Part shown: positions 1 through 7,117 of the stretch, piece by piece
Position numbering within the stretch: the stretch's first letter is position 1
Layout: each line of letters begins with the position of its first letter
DNA from: Desulfobulbaceae bacterium UBA2262
GTDB lineage: Bacteria > Desulfobacterota > Desulfobulbia > Desulfobulbales > Desulfurivibrionaceae
Assembly (NCBI GenBank): GCA_002347185.1
Contig: DDXK01000111.1
Coordinates: 1,519-9,312 of the forward strand
Direction of reading: 5' to 3'
Length of the DNA stretch: 7,794 bases
The notes under the pieces: generated by a model
What the model saw: only the letters and a program-made list of their open reading frames with translations
Database searches by the model: none
Told to the model about the DNA's origin: nothing
Made by a program: the position numbers and the translations under genes

Positions 1-75
1 GGGGTCGGGTGTCTTTATGGCCCCAAACACGCCAGCGGCGGGTGCAATCCTGAAATTCCACAGGGGCGGAAATGA
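1..75. other. Region downstream of rpsO, no gene seen
   Basis: I see no convincing coding region here. On the minus strand it would be the leader of the next gene, commonly pnp, which is not reached before the window ends. A small 4-bp GC hairpin (CGCC with GGCG) is present. Confidence 0.4.
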
Positions 76-101
76 GCCACCGCCGGGAGACCGGCGGTGG
101 C
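76..101 (-). terminator. Perfect 11-bp inverted repeat after rpsO, possible terminator
   Basis: GCCACCGCCGG and CCGGCGGTGGC form a perfect 11-bp GC-rich stem with a 4-nt loop (TCTC on the minus strand). The next bases on that strand, TCATTTCC, are a poor U-tract, so termination is likely incomplete. In many bacteria pnp follows rpsO and the hairpin between them allows read-through and is a site of RNase processing. Confidence 0.6.
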
Positions 102-113
102 GGTTGCAGCATC

Positions 114-383
114 TTACTTTCTGATGCCGAGCTTTTGGATCAGATCACGATAGGTATCGATATTCTTCTTCTTCAGATAATTGAGGAGACGCCTTCTCTG
201 GCCGACCAGCTTCAGCAGACCACGGCGGGAATGGTGATCCTTCTTGTGCTCCTTGAAATGCTCGGTCAGGTAGTTGATCCGGGAGCTCAGCAAAGCGATC
301 TGAACCTCGGCGGAGCCGGTATCATTGGCATGATGGGCGTATTGGGTGATAATCTCCTTCTTCTCTTCCACTTGCAATGTCAT
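114..383 (-). CDS. rpsO: 30S ribosomal protein S15
   Basis: S15 is a primary binder of the central domain of 16S rRNA, contacting helices 20-22, and nucleates platform assembly. The 89-residue length is exact for the family. The conserved parts are present: DTGSAEVQIALLSSRINYLTEH (21-42) and the RNA-binding block HKKDHHSRRGLLKLV (46-60) followed by GQRRRLLNYLKKK (61-73), with the terminal LGIRK. The start is set by AAGAGG 5 nt upstream. The gene is separated from truB by 140 nt holding its own promoter and a leader hairpin, so it can be expressed apart from the nusA operon. A strong inverted repeat lies 12 nt after the stop. Confidence 0.98.
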   Translation of the reverse strand: MTLQVEEKKEIITQYAHHANDTGSAEVQIALLSSRINYLTEHFKEHKKDHHSRRGLLKLVGQRRRLLNYLKKKNIDTYRDLIQKLGIRK

Positions 384-388
384 GACTT

Positions 389-394
389 CCTCTT
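389..394 (-). promoter_or_regulatory. rpsO ribosome binding site, possibly in a small hairpin
   Basis: On the minus strand AAGAGG sits 5 nt before the rpsO ATG and fixes the start. The neighbouring bases TCCT and AGGA can pair (4 bp, loop GTAAG), partly covering the site. Confidence 0.7.
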
Positions 395-419
395 ACAGGA
401 TGATTGATAATTCGGGATA

Positions 420-443
420 TCGACAGAAACAGTGAACCGTCGA
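420..443 (-). promoter_or_regulatory. rpsO leader hairpin, candidate S15 binding site
   Basis: On the minus strand TCGACGG and TCTGTCGA form a 7-bp stem around a 10-nt loop (TTCACTGTTT). At the loop end of the stem a G-U pair is followed by a G-C pair. This GU/GC step is the feature S15 recognises in 16S rRNA helix 22, and several known S15 autoregulatory leaders copy it. The match is short, so a function in feedback control of rpsO is inference. A second fold pairing GTAACC with GGTTCAC would compete with it. Confidence 0.4.
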
Positions 444-453
444 GTCCTAGGTT

Positions 454-489
454 ACGCTATGTAATAAATGAAAGCGCCGCTAAAGTCAA
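454..489 (-). promoter_or_regulatory. Sigma70-like promoter for rpsO
   Basis: On the minus strand TTGACT (489-484, 5 of 6 consensus matches) is followed after exactly 17 nt by TATTAC (466-461, 4 of 6 matches). The start of transcription would be near 454, giving a leader of about 70 nt before rpsO. The promoter lies in the AT-richer spacer after truB. A separate rpsO promoter downstream of truB is also known in E. coli. Confidence 0.65.
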
Positions 490-523
490 TTGAATGTGGC
501 AGCGCGTTTTTTTGCCTTTCCTG

Positions 524-1288
524 TCAGCCGCCTTCAGCCGGCGTGAGCCGCGCCTCCACGGTGGCAACCGGCAGCATGGCGGCAAGAAGCAGTTTCCGCG
601 CCTCTTCCCTCTCGCCAAGCAGCGCGCCATCCACGGCATCGGCCACGGAGAAGAGCCCGCTTTGCGTCCGGCGCAGGGCACTGAGATGCGCCCCGCAGCC
701 CAGGCTTCTGCCGATATCGGCAGCCAGGGTCCGAATATAGGTCCCCTTGCTGCACTCCACCCGGATGCGCAGGAAGGAGTCGCCAAGCGCGACGAGCTCA
801 AGGGCCTTGATCGTCACCGGCCGTGCCTGCTTCTCGACGACGATCCCGCGCCGCGCATAATAGTACAGCGGCTTGCCCTTGTGCTTGAGCGCGGAGTATT
901 GGGGCGGCACCTGCAGCTGCTCGCCGCGGAAGGAGGCGAGACACGCCTCGACGCGGTCGGGATCAAGAGCTTCCACCTCCCGCTCCGCGACCACCTCTCC
1001 GTCCAGGTCATGGGTGGTGGTTTCCACCCCCAGCCGGAGCTCCGCCTCATAGTGCTTGTCACCGCCCATCAGTCTGGAAATGAGACGGGTCGCCGGCCGG
1101 CCGACACAGAGAACCAGGAGACCGGAGGCAAAGGGATCGAGAGTGCCGGCGTGGCCCACCTTTTTGACGGAGAGGGCCCGACGCACCAACTGCACCATCC
1201 GAAAGGAGGAAGGGCCCACCGGTTTGCCCACCAGCACGACACCCGCCTCCAGGGGCGCTTCTCCGGCGATCTCCCCCTCGGCAGCCAT
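524..1288 (-). CDS. truB: tRNA pseudouridine(55) synthase TruB (short form, no clear PUA domain)
   Basis: TruB converts U55 in the T-loop of tRNAs to pseudouridine. The catalytic core is complete: GHAGTLDPFASGLL (45-58) with catalytic D51, the active-site Tyr in KHYEAELRLG (Y80), the PPQYSALKHKGKPLYYYAR block (128-146), and KGTYIRTLAADIG (181-193) with R186. At 254 residues it is about 50 shorter than E. coli or Thermotoga TruB. It stops where the C-terminal PUA-type domain would begin, and no frame downstream appears to continue it. ATG at 1288 lies 5 nt after the nrnA stop with little Shine-Dalgarno. A GTG at 1237 (residue 18), preceded by GGAGG at 8-nt spacing, is an alternative start that would remove an unconserved 17-residue lead but begin very close to the first core strand. 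Confidence 0.94.
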   Translation of the reverse strand: MAAEGEIAGEAPLEAGVVLVGKPVGPSSFRMVQLVRRALSVKKVGHAGTLDPFASGLLVLCVGRPATRLISRLMGGDKHYEAELRLGVETTTHDLDGEVVAEREVEALDPDRVEACLASFRGEQLQVPPQYSALKHKGKPLYYYARRGIVVEKQARPVTIKALELVALGDSFLRIRVECSKGTYIRTLAADIGRSLGCGAHLSALRRTQSGLFSVADAVDGALLGEREEARKLLLAAMLPVATVEARLTPAEGG

Positions 1289-1293
1289 CGACT

Positions 1294-2268
1294 CTAGCCG
1301 CGCACCAAGGGCAACAATGCTGCCAGCAGTTTTTCCCGCACCTCGGGAATGGTGGTGTCGCGCAGCTTGAAACCAGCCGCATTCCGATGGCCGCCGCCAC
1401 CGAAGGAAGCCGCCACCTGGGCCACGTCGTAACTGGTGCCCTTGGAACGGAGGCTCACTGCGATCAGCCCGGCTTCCGTCTCCTTCAGGAAGGCGGCGAC
1501 CTTGACGGTATCCAGGGAGCGGGGGTAATTGATAAAGGTTTCCGTGTCGCCCTGGGTGGTTCCGGTTTTGACAAAAACCTCCCTCGGCGCGGAAATGACC
1601 GCCAGCCGGTTTTCCGCATGGAGTTCCAGGGAGTCAAGGACCAGCCGCAGGAGATTCAGGCGCTTGACCGTGAAATTGTCAAACAGCTTGCCGGAGACCT
1701 CCGCCGGCTTCACTCCGCGGGAGATGAGATCCTGAGCAATGCGGAAGGTGTCGGCCGTGGTGGAGGAATACTTGAAGGAGCCCGTGTCGGAGACGATGGC
1801 GGCATAGAGGCAATAGGCGGTATCGTAGGCGATCTCCGCCCCCAGGGCCCCGGCGAGATCGTAAACCAGCTCCCCGGTGGAGGCCCGATCCGGGGCAACC
1901 CAGCGCAGGTCGCCGAAATCCTTGTGGCCGACATGATGATCGACCACCAGGAAGGGCCGCACCGTCAGCAGGGAGTCCATGGCCTGCCCAAGGCGGAATT
2001 GATCACCGCAGTCCAGGGCGATGGCGCAATCAAAGCCGCTCAGGGCGGGAAGCAGGGATTCGATCCGGGCGCTGCCCGGCAGAAACTTATAGAGCGGAGA
2101 AACCTGCTCCTCGCCGTAAAGGAAAACATTCTTCCCAAGGGAGTGGAGAATGTTCCCCATGGCGAGCTGCGAGCCCAGGGCATCCCCGTCCGGATGGGTA
2201 TGCGTCGCCACCAGAACGTTTTTCGCCTCTCGCAGCGCGAGAACAAGCTCGTTACTGGGCTTGGTCAT
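1294..2268 (-). CDS. nrnA: DHH/DHHA1 phosphoesterase, NrnA-type nanoRNase / pAp phosphatase
   Basis: NrnA-type proteins degrade very short RNA oligonucleotides and dephosphorylate pAp to AMP, and so replace Orn and CysQ where these are absent. The 324 residues carry the metal-binding DHH motifs in order: HTHPDGD (23-29), DCGD (86-89), VDHH (109-112) and SDTGSF (160-165). A C-terminal DHHA1 domain has the substrate loop GGGGHRNAAG (290-299). All expected ligand residues are present, and the length matches the family. The ATG at 2268 lies inside the end of rbfA with only a weak AG-rich stretch (GAAAGAAG) before it, so coupled translation is likely. truB starts 5 nt after the stop. Whether nanoRNA or pAp is the main substrate cannot be told from sequence. 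A position close to rpsO, and probably pnp beyond it, suits a role in finishing RNA decay. Confidence 0.93.
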   Translation of the reverse strand: MTKPSNELVLALREAKNVLVATHTHPDGDALGSQLAMGNILHSLGKNVFLYGEEQVSPLYKFLPGSARIESLLPALSGFDCAIALDCGDQFRLGQAMDSLLTVRPFLVVDHHVGHKDFGDLRWVAPDRASTGELVYDLAGALGAEIAYDTAYCLYAAIVSDTGSFKYSSTTADTFRIAQDLISRGVKPAEVSGKLFDNFTVKRLNLLRLVLDSLELHAENRLAVISAPREVFVKTGTTQGDTETFINYPRSLDTVKVAAFLKETEAGLIAVSLRSKGTSYDVAQVAASFGGGGHRNAAGFKLRDTTIPEVREKLLAALLPLVRG

Positions 2269-2665
2269 CTTCTTTCGCTATCTCCCTGAGCAGTCGCTCC
2301 ATTTCCTCCTGCCGCAAGGCGGCGAGATCCTGCCGGAAATCCAGGGCCGGCACATGGCGCAGATCGAGAACCTTGGCCAGGCTGCTGCGGATGAAGCCCT
2401 TGGCGCTCTCCAACCCCTTGGCGACGTTTGCCTGCGGCTCCTCGTTGAGGATACTGTAATACACTCTGGCATGGCCAAGATCATCGCTCACCTCAACCCT
2501 GGTGACAGAGACATGGCTGAGGCGAGGATCCTTGATCTTGCGCAGAAGCAAGGCGGCGACCTCTTCCTTGACGGCATCCGCCACCCGCATCGGCCGCCTT
2601 TTGGGACCGGAACGCCCCAGGCCGGCAGGCAGGGAAAAGCGCGATTTCGATTTCCCGTGCGCCAT
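2252..2665 (-). CDS. rbfA: 30S ribosome-binding factor RbfA
   Basis: RbfA is a KH-like cold-shock and 30S maturation factor that binds near the 5' end of 16S rRNA. The 137-residue product has the family core at about 24-125, including VADAVKEEVAALLLRKIKDPRL, VTRVEVSDDLGHARVYYSIL and the LRHVPALDF strand (102-110). A basic N-terminal extension of about 25 residues (MAHGKSKSRF) precedes it. I chose ATG at 2665 because it has GGGAG 5 nt upstream and overlaps the infB stop (TAATG). The reading frame stays open upstream into infB, but that part is out-of-frame infB sequence. An internal ATG at residue 26 is a less likely alternative. The 3' end overlaps the next gene by 17 nt. Confidence 0.95.
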   Translation of the reverse strand: MAHGKSKSRFSLPAGLGRSGPKRRPMRVADAVKEEVAALLLRKIKDPRLSHVSVTRVEVSDDLGHARVYYSILNEEPQANVAKGLESAKGFIRSSLAKVLDLRHVPALDFRQDLAALRQEEMERLLREIAKEDDQAQ

Positions 2666-5385
2666 TACAGCTCCCGCTCGACCTCTTTCATCACAAAGGC
2701 CTCCAGCACGTCGCCCACCCGGATATCGTTGTAGTTGGCAACACCCATGCCGCACTCATAGCCGGTCTGCACCTCCTTGACGTCATCCTTGAAACGACGC
2801 AGGGAGGCAAGCTGCCCAGTAAAGATAATCACGCCTTCCCGGAGGACACGGATCTTGGCGTTGCGCTCGATCTTGCCGTTCAGCACATAGCAGCCGGCCA
2901 CGGTACCGACCTTGGGGACCTGGAAGGTTTCCCGCACCTCTGCGGAGCCGATGACATTTTCCTCGAAGCTCGGCTCAAGCATGCCCACCATGGCCTTCTT
3001 GATATCGTCCAAGGCATGGTAGATGACGTCATAGGTGCGGATATCAACCTTTTCATTCTTGGCCAGCTCCTGCACCTTGGCGGTGGGCCGGACGTTGAAG
3101 CCGATGATCAGCGCATCGGAGGCGGCGGCGAGCAGCACGTCCGAATCGGTGATGGTGCCGGTGCCGGCATGGAGGATCTTGACCTTGATCTCGTCGGTGG
3201 AAAGATTCTCGATGGCGGAACCGAAGGCCTCCAGGGTGCCCTGCACGTCGGCGCGCAACGTAACACGCAGCTCCTTGACATTGCCTTCCTGCAGCTTGTC
3301 GAAAAGGTTCTCCAGGGATATCTTGCTGGTGGTGGCCAGTTCCGCCTCCCTGCTCTTGAGCTGCCGGTCGGCGCTGACGCTCTTCGCCCGCTTTTCGTCG
3401 GGGAGCACCACAAACTCATCGCCGGCCGAGGGAACCCCGCTCAACCCCTGCACCTCGACGGGCATGGCCGGGCCGGCCTCCTTGACGCTCTCTCCGTGGT
3501 CGTTGGTCAGGGAGCGCACCTTGCCGTGATAAAGCCCGGCAACAAAGGCGTCACCCACCCGCAGAGTGCCCTGCTCGACGAGAACGGTGGCCACCGGGCC
3601 GCGGCCCTTATGGAGCTGCGCTTCAATGACGTGGCCCCTGGCCCGGCGGTGGGGATCGGCTTTGAGTTCGAGCACTTCCGCCTGCAAAAGGATGCTCTCC
3701 AGCAGCTCGGAGATGCCCTGGCCGGTTTTCGCCGAGGTTTCACAATAGATGGTGTCGCCGCCCCACTCCTCTGGAACCAGGTTGAGATCGGCCAGCTCCC
3801 TTTTCACCCGCATGGGATCGGCTTCGGGCTTGTCGATTTTGTTGACGCAGACCAGGATGGGCACCTTGGCGGCCCGGGCATGGTTGACAGCCTCCTTGGT
3901 CTGATCCATGACGCCGTCGTCGGCGGCGACCACGAGGACGACCACGTCGGTCACCTGGGCGCCGCGCGAGCGCATCTCGGTGAAGGCCGCATGCCCCGGG
4001 GTATCGAGGAAGACCACATCACCCTGGGGCGCGCGCACATAATGGGCGCCGATGTGCTGGGTAATGCCTCCGGCCTCGCCGGCCGCAACGTCGGTCTTCC
4101 GGATCGCATCCAGCACCGAGGTCTTGCCGTGATCGACATGCCCCATCACCGTGACCACCGGCGGCCTGGGCAGCATCTCGCCGCCGCTCGCCTCTTCCTC
4201 GAGCTGGATGACGGTCTGCTCCTCGGTCACCCCCTGCTCAATCTCATAGCCGAAATCGGTGGCCACCAGGGCAGCGGTATCCACATCCAGGGCCTGGTTG
4301 ATGGTGGCGAGCACGCCAAGGCTCAGGAGCTTGGCAATGACCTCGCTCGCCTTCACCCCCATCCGGTGCGCCATATCGCCCACGGTGATGGTCTCCAGCA
4401 CCTTGATCCGTTTCTTGATCGCCTTGGTCTCTGCAGCCTGCTGGCTGAGCACCTGATGCTTGCCCTTCTTGCCACCGCCCCGCGAGCTGCGCCCGATGCG
4501 CAAGCCGGCCGGAATCCGGCCGCCCAGGACATCGTCGACATCCTCGATGTCGATGTCAGCCTGGCGCTTGCTGCGCACGGCTCCTTTTTTGGCCCGTTCG
4601 CTTTCGCTGGTTTCCGGGGTAAACTTGACAAAACGCTTCCCTTTCTTGGCCTTTGCCTCATCAAGCTCCGCAGCGCCTGCGGCAGGAGCGACCGCCGCCA
4701 CCCGCGGCTTCGGCTTCTCCGCCACCGGCCGCTTTGGCCTCGGGCCGCGCGTTTCTTCAGGGGTGGGAATGACGATGGCCGCCCGCTTGATGACCCGGGC
4801 CAGCCCCTTGCGCGATTTGTCCACGGCTGGGGCAGCATCCTGCGACTGGTCGCCTGCCGCGGCATCTGCAGCCTCGGGCTCCTGGGAGGGTACTTCGGAC
4901 TGCTCCGCCGACACGGCCTCTTCGGCCTGGGCCCCGCTCACCTCTTCCCACTCCTCCTCCGGGGCTGCGGCAACTTCTTCCGCCTCTTCCTCCGGAGCGG
5001 CAACCTCCCCAGCCTCGGGCGCGGAAACAACCTCGACCTCCTCCTCGGGAGCCGTGGCCGCAACCGGGTGCGCCTCTTCCGCCTCTTCGGCCGCACCGGA
5101 CTCTCCCGTCTCGGCGACGGGCGCTTCGGCAGGGGGGGGAACTTCCACAGGCACGGTTTTCGTCCGCCTGCGGATGATCGTGGTCCGGCCCTTGCCCTGG
5201 ATCCGTTTTTCCTCAGTGCGCGTCTGGCCAATGCCGAGACGCTGACGGATTTCCTGCGCCGTATCGTCGTCCAGAGTGGAGCTGTGGGATTTGACGGCAT
5301 ACCCCATGTCTATAAGGGCGGCCACCATGTCCTTTGCTTCCATTTCTGCTTCTTTGGCTAACTCGTAAACCCTGATCTTTGTCAT
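2665..5385 (-). CDS. infB: Translation initiation factor IF-2
   Basis: IF-2 is the GTPase that brings fMet-tRNA to the 30S subunit and promotes subunit joining. The 906 residues contain an N-terminal IF2_N module (about 1-50, MTKIRVYELAKE). A long linker (about 60-320) follows, very rich in Glu, Ala and Pro between 85 and 180 and basic after that. A second IF2_N module lies at about 324-385. The G domain has G1 GHVDHGKT (415-422), the G2 region GGITQHIGA (439-447), G3 DTPGH (461-465), G4 NKID (515-518) and G5 SAK (551-553). Domains II, III and IV run from about 585 to the end. All GTP-binding motifs are intact. GGGAG lies 6 nt before the ATG. The start overlaps the ylxR stop by 4 nt, and the stop shares one base with the rbfA start (TAATG). 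Confidence 0.98.
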   Translation of the reverse strand: MTKIRVYELAKEAEMEAKDMVAALIDMGYAVKSHSSTLDDDTAQEIRQRLGIGQTRTEEKRIQGKGRTTIIRRRTKTVPVEVPPPAEAPVAETGESGAAEEAEEAHPVAATAPEEEVEVVSAPEAGEVAAPEEEAEEVAAAPEEEWEEVSGAQAEEAVSAEQSEVPSQEPEAADAAAGDQSQDAAPAVDKSRKGLARVIKRAAIVIPTPEETRGPRPKRPVAEKPKPRVAAVAPAAGAAELDEAKAKKGKRFVKFTPETSESERAKKGAVRSKRQADIDIEDVDDVLGGRIPAGLRIGRSSRGGGKKGKHQVLSQQAAETKAIKKRIKVLETITVGDMAHRMGVKASEVIAKLLSLGVLATINQALDVDTAALVATDFGYEIEQGVTEEQTVIQLEEEASGGEMLPRPPVVTVMGHVDHGKTSVLDAIRKTDVAAGEAGGITQHIGAHYVRAPQGDVVFLDTPGHAAFTEMRSRGAQVTDVVVLVVAADDGVMDQTKEAVNHARAAKVPILVCVNKIDKPEADPMRVKRELADLNLVPEEWGGDTIYCETSAKTGQGISELLESILLQAEVLELKADPHRRARGHVIEAQLHKGRGPVATVLVEQGTLRVGDAFVAGLYHGKVRSLTNDHGESVKEAGPAMPVEVQGLSGVPSAGDEFVVLPDEKRAKSVSADRQLKSREAELATTSKISLENLFDKLQEGNVKELRVTLRADVQGTLEAFGSAIENLSTDEIKVKILHAGTGTITDSDVLLAAASDALIIGFNVRPTAKVQELAKNEKVDIRTYDVIYHALDDIKKAMVGMLEPSFEENVIGSAEVRETFQVPKVGTVAGCYVLNGKIERNAKIRVLREGVIIFTGQLASLRRFKDDVKEVQTGYECGMGVANYNDIRVGDVLEAFVMKEVEREL

Positions 5386-5636
5386 TCCACACTCCCGAAG
5401 AGATCGTTCAACTCTTCGTCAAATCCCAGCACTTGCTGACGAAACGCCCTGGTTAATTCTTTATTGTTTTTCAAAAACTTCCGCAGACACTCCGCATCCT
5501 TGCAGCAATAGACATGGCGACCGCCATGCCTGTTGCGAAAATCCTTTCTCAGCACACCATGCGCATCCAGGGCGAAACGCCAGAGCGCAGCCCCTTCGCT
5601 TTTTCTCCGACAGCCCAGGCAGGTCCTGATCGGCAC
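5382..5636 (-). CDS. ylxR: YlxR-family RNA-binding protein (DUF448)
   Basis: This 84-residue basic protein belongs to the YlxR (DUF448) family, usually found between nusA and infB. The family signature RTCLGCRRK is at residues 4-12. The second conserved region reads GGRHVYCC (38-45), where many members have GRGAYVC. C6, C9, C44 or C45, and C50 could form a metal-like cluster. In Bacillus subtilis the homologue has been reported to interact with RNase P RNA and modulate RNase P; whether that holds here is unknown. The start is GTG at 5636 (MPIRTC), with GGGAG 3 nt upstream. The end overlaps the infB start in ATGA, which indicates translational coupling. The L7Ae-like ylxQ gene found next to it in many Firmicutes is absent. 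Confidence 0.92.
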   Translation of the reverse strand: MPIRTCLGCRRKSEGAALWRFALDAHGVLRKDFRNRHGGRHVYCCKDAECLRKFLKNNKELTRAFRQQVLGFDEELNDLFGSVE

Positions 5637-5662
5637 GTTCTCCCGCCCTCACGCAAAAATCC

Positions 5663-6943
5663 TCAGGATTCCGCCGAATCCCCTTCCTCAGCAGAGCCCA
5701 CGCCTTCAACCTTTTCTTTTCCGGCAGCGGCAACCAGCCTGGCAAGCTTCTCCGGGTCCAGGGCGGGGAAATCGGCCAAAAAGGCTTCGGCATCGATCTG
5801 CGCCAGCTCCTGGGCGGAACCGATCCCGGAGTCGTAGAGGGCCTCGGCAAACTTTTCGTCCATGCCCTGCACCTCGAGGAGCGATTGGAATCCCTCCTCG
5901 ATGAATTTCGCATACTTCTGCTCGCTCTTCACGTCGATCCGCCAACCCAGCAACGCTGAAGCAAGGCGCACATTCTGCCCCTGCCTGCCGATGGCCAGGG
6001 AAAGCTGATCGTCCGGAACCACCACCAGCAGAGTCTTCTTTTCCTCATCGACCACCACAAGGGAAACCTGGGCAGGCGAGAGGGCATTTGACACATAGCG
6101 CGCGGGGTCCGGGCTCCAAGGCACGATATCGATCTTCTCGCCCTGCAGCTCCTGAACCACATTCTGCACCCGCGAGCCCTTCATGCCCACGCAGGCGCCG
6201 ACCGGATCCACATCCGATTCCGATGAGGTCACGGCAATTTTGGCGCGGGCCCCGGGCTCCCGGCAGACGCCCATGATCTTGACGATCCCTTCAGCGATCT
6301 CCGGCACTTCCAAGGCAAAGAGCTTGGCCAGGAACTCGTCGCTGGTCCGGCTCAGAACCAACTGAGGATCCCGGCTCGATTGCCGCACATCAAGGAGCAG
6401 GGCGCGAATTCTGTCGCCCTGCCGGTATGACTTGCGGGGCATCTGCTCCTTGGCCGGCAGAATCGCATCGGTGCGGCCAAGGTTGACGATGATGCTGCCC
6501 CGCTCGAAACGCTGCACGATGCCGTTGATCACCTCTCCCTTTCTATCCTTGTACATCTCATAGATGACGTCGCTTTCGGCGTCCTTCATCTTCTGAATGA
6601 TGACCTGTTTGGCGGACTGGGCCGCGATGCGCCCGAGGTCGGCGACATTGTCCATCTTGCTGCCAAGTTCGTCACCGAGCTGCACTTCGGGATCAAGCTC
6701 CTGCGCCTCGGCAAAGGAAATCTCGGTCTGCTCGTCCTCCACCTCCTCCACCACCGAGCGGAACTGAAAAAGCTCGACCTCGCCCAGCTCATCGTTATAG
6801 CGCACCTCGAGTTCGCGGCGCTGACCATATTTTTTCTTGGCCGCCGACATCACGGCCTCCTCGATGGCATCGATCAGCAACTGGCGATCTATCCCTTTGT
6901 CCCTACTGATCTGATCAATGATTCGTTTCAAATCTGACAGCAT
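5663..6943 (-). CDS. nusA: Transcription termination/antitermination factor NusA
   Basis: NusA binds RNA polymerase and nascent RNA, increases pausing and intrinsic termination, and takes part in rRNA antitermination. The 426 residues show the usual order. The N-terminal RNA polymerase-binding domain (about 1-130) includes KKKYGQ. The S1 domain (about 136-200) includes GIVQRFERGSIIVNLGRTDAILP. KH1 has the GMKG loop at 253-256 (GACVGMKGSRVQNVV), and KH2 has the GRQG loop at 319-322 (LAIGRQGQNVRLAS). One helix-hairpin-helix-like C-terminal module (about 355-405) is followed by a short acidic tail. E. coli NusA is longer, with two acidic repeat modules, so the shorter tail is normal for other bacteria. 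ATG at 6943 has a good ribosome binding site, AGGAGAG. The gene is followed 26 nt later by ylxR. NusA may act on the terminator before rimP. Confidence 0.97.
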   Translation of the reverse strand: MLSDLKRIIDQISRDKGIDRQLLIDAIEEAVMSAAKKKYGQRRELEVRYNDELGEVELFQFRSVVEEVEDEQTEISFAEAQELDPEVQLGDELGSKMDNVADLGRIAAQSAKQVIIQKMKDAESDVIYEMYKDRKGEVINGIVQRFERGSIIVNLGRTDAILPAKEQMPRKSYRQGDRIRALLLDVRQSSRDPQLVLSRTSDEFLAKLFALEVPEIAEGIVKIMGVCREPGARAKIAVTSSESDVDPVGACVGMKGSRVQNVVQELQGEKIDIVPWSPDPARYVSNALSPAQVSLVVVDEEKKTLLVVVPDDQLSLAIGRQGQNVRLASALLGWRIDVKSEQKYAKFIEEGFQSLLEVQGMDEKFAEALYDSGIGSAQELAQIDAEAFLADFPALDPEKLARLVAAAGKEKVEGVGSAEEGDSAES

Positions 6944-7117
6944 TGCTCTCTCCTGTCTCCCATGCTTCCTGGCCTCTGGGCCCCCGGGGGCGCGCCAGCA
7001 TTCCGGCCCGAACTTCCAAGCTGATAGAGTCCGGCGATATCGCCGGGACCACGATTACTTCGTCTCCAACACCTGCCCTCTCCGGAAAATCAAAAAAATC
7101 TTCGCCGGGGGACCGCC
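6944..7117 (-). other. rimP-nusA spacer with two perfect GC palindromes
   Basis: This 174-nt gap is long for an otherwise compact operon. It holds a 16-bp perfect palindrome, CCGGCGATATCGCCGG, at 7031-7046 and a 12-bp perfect palindrome, GCCCCCGGGGGC, at 6980-6991. A run of seven T residues on the minus strand follows the rimP stop, but I find no convincing stem in front of it. The nusA ribosome binding site AGGAGAG closes the gap, 4 nt before the ATG. One minus-strand reading frame stays open across the whole gap, but it has no convincing start and no recognisable product. Confidence 0.55.

Noticed and set aside
494..1297. A 267-codon open frame on the plus strand opposite truB
   Set aside because: It is an antisense shadow of truB, which has all its catalytic motifs.
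1387..2289. A 300-codon open frame on the plus strand opposite nrnA
   Set aside because: It mirrors the nrnA codons, has Gly/Gln-rich low-information composition and no recognisable domain.
2666..2755. N-terminal extension of rbfA into infB up to 2755
   Set aside because: It is out-of-frame infB coding sequence. The ATG at 2665 has a good ribosome binding site and stop-start overlap.
3016..5361. A 781-codon open frame on the plus strand, antisense to infB
   Set aside because: It lies wholly opposite infB, whose domains and GTPase motifs are intact. The translation is a His/Gly/Leu-rich composition typical of the antisense of GC-rich coding DNA, with no family recognised and no convincing ribosome binding site.
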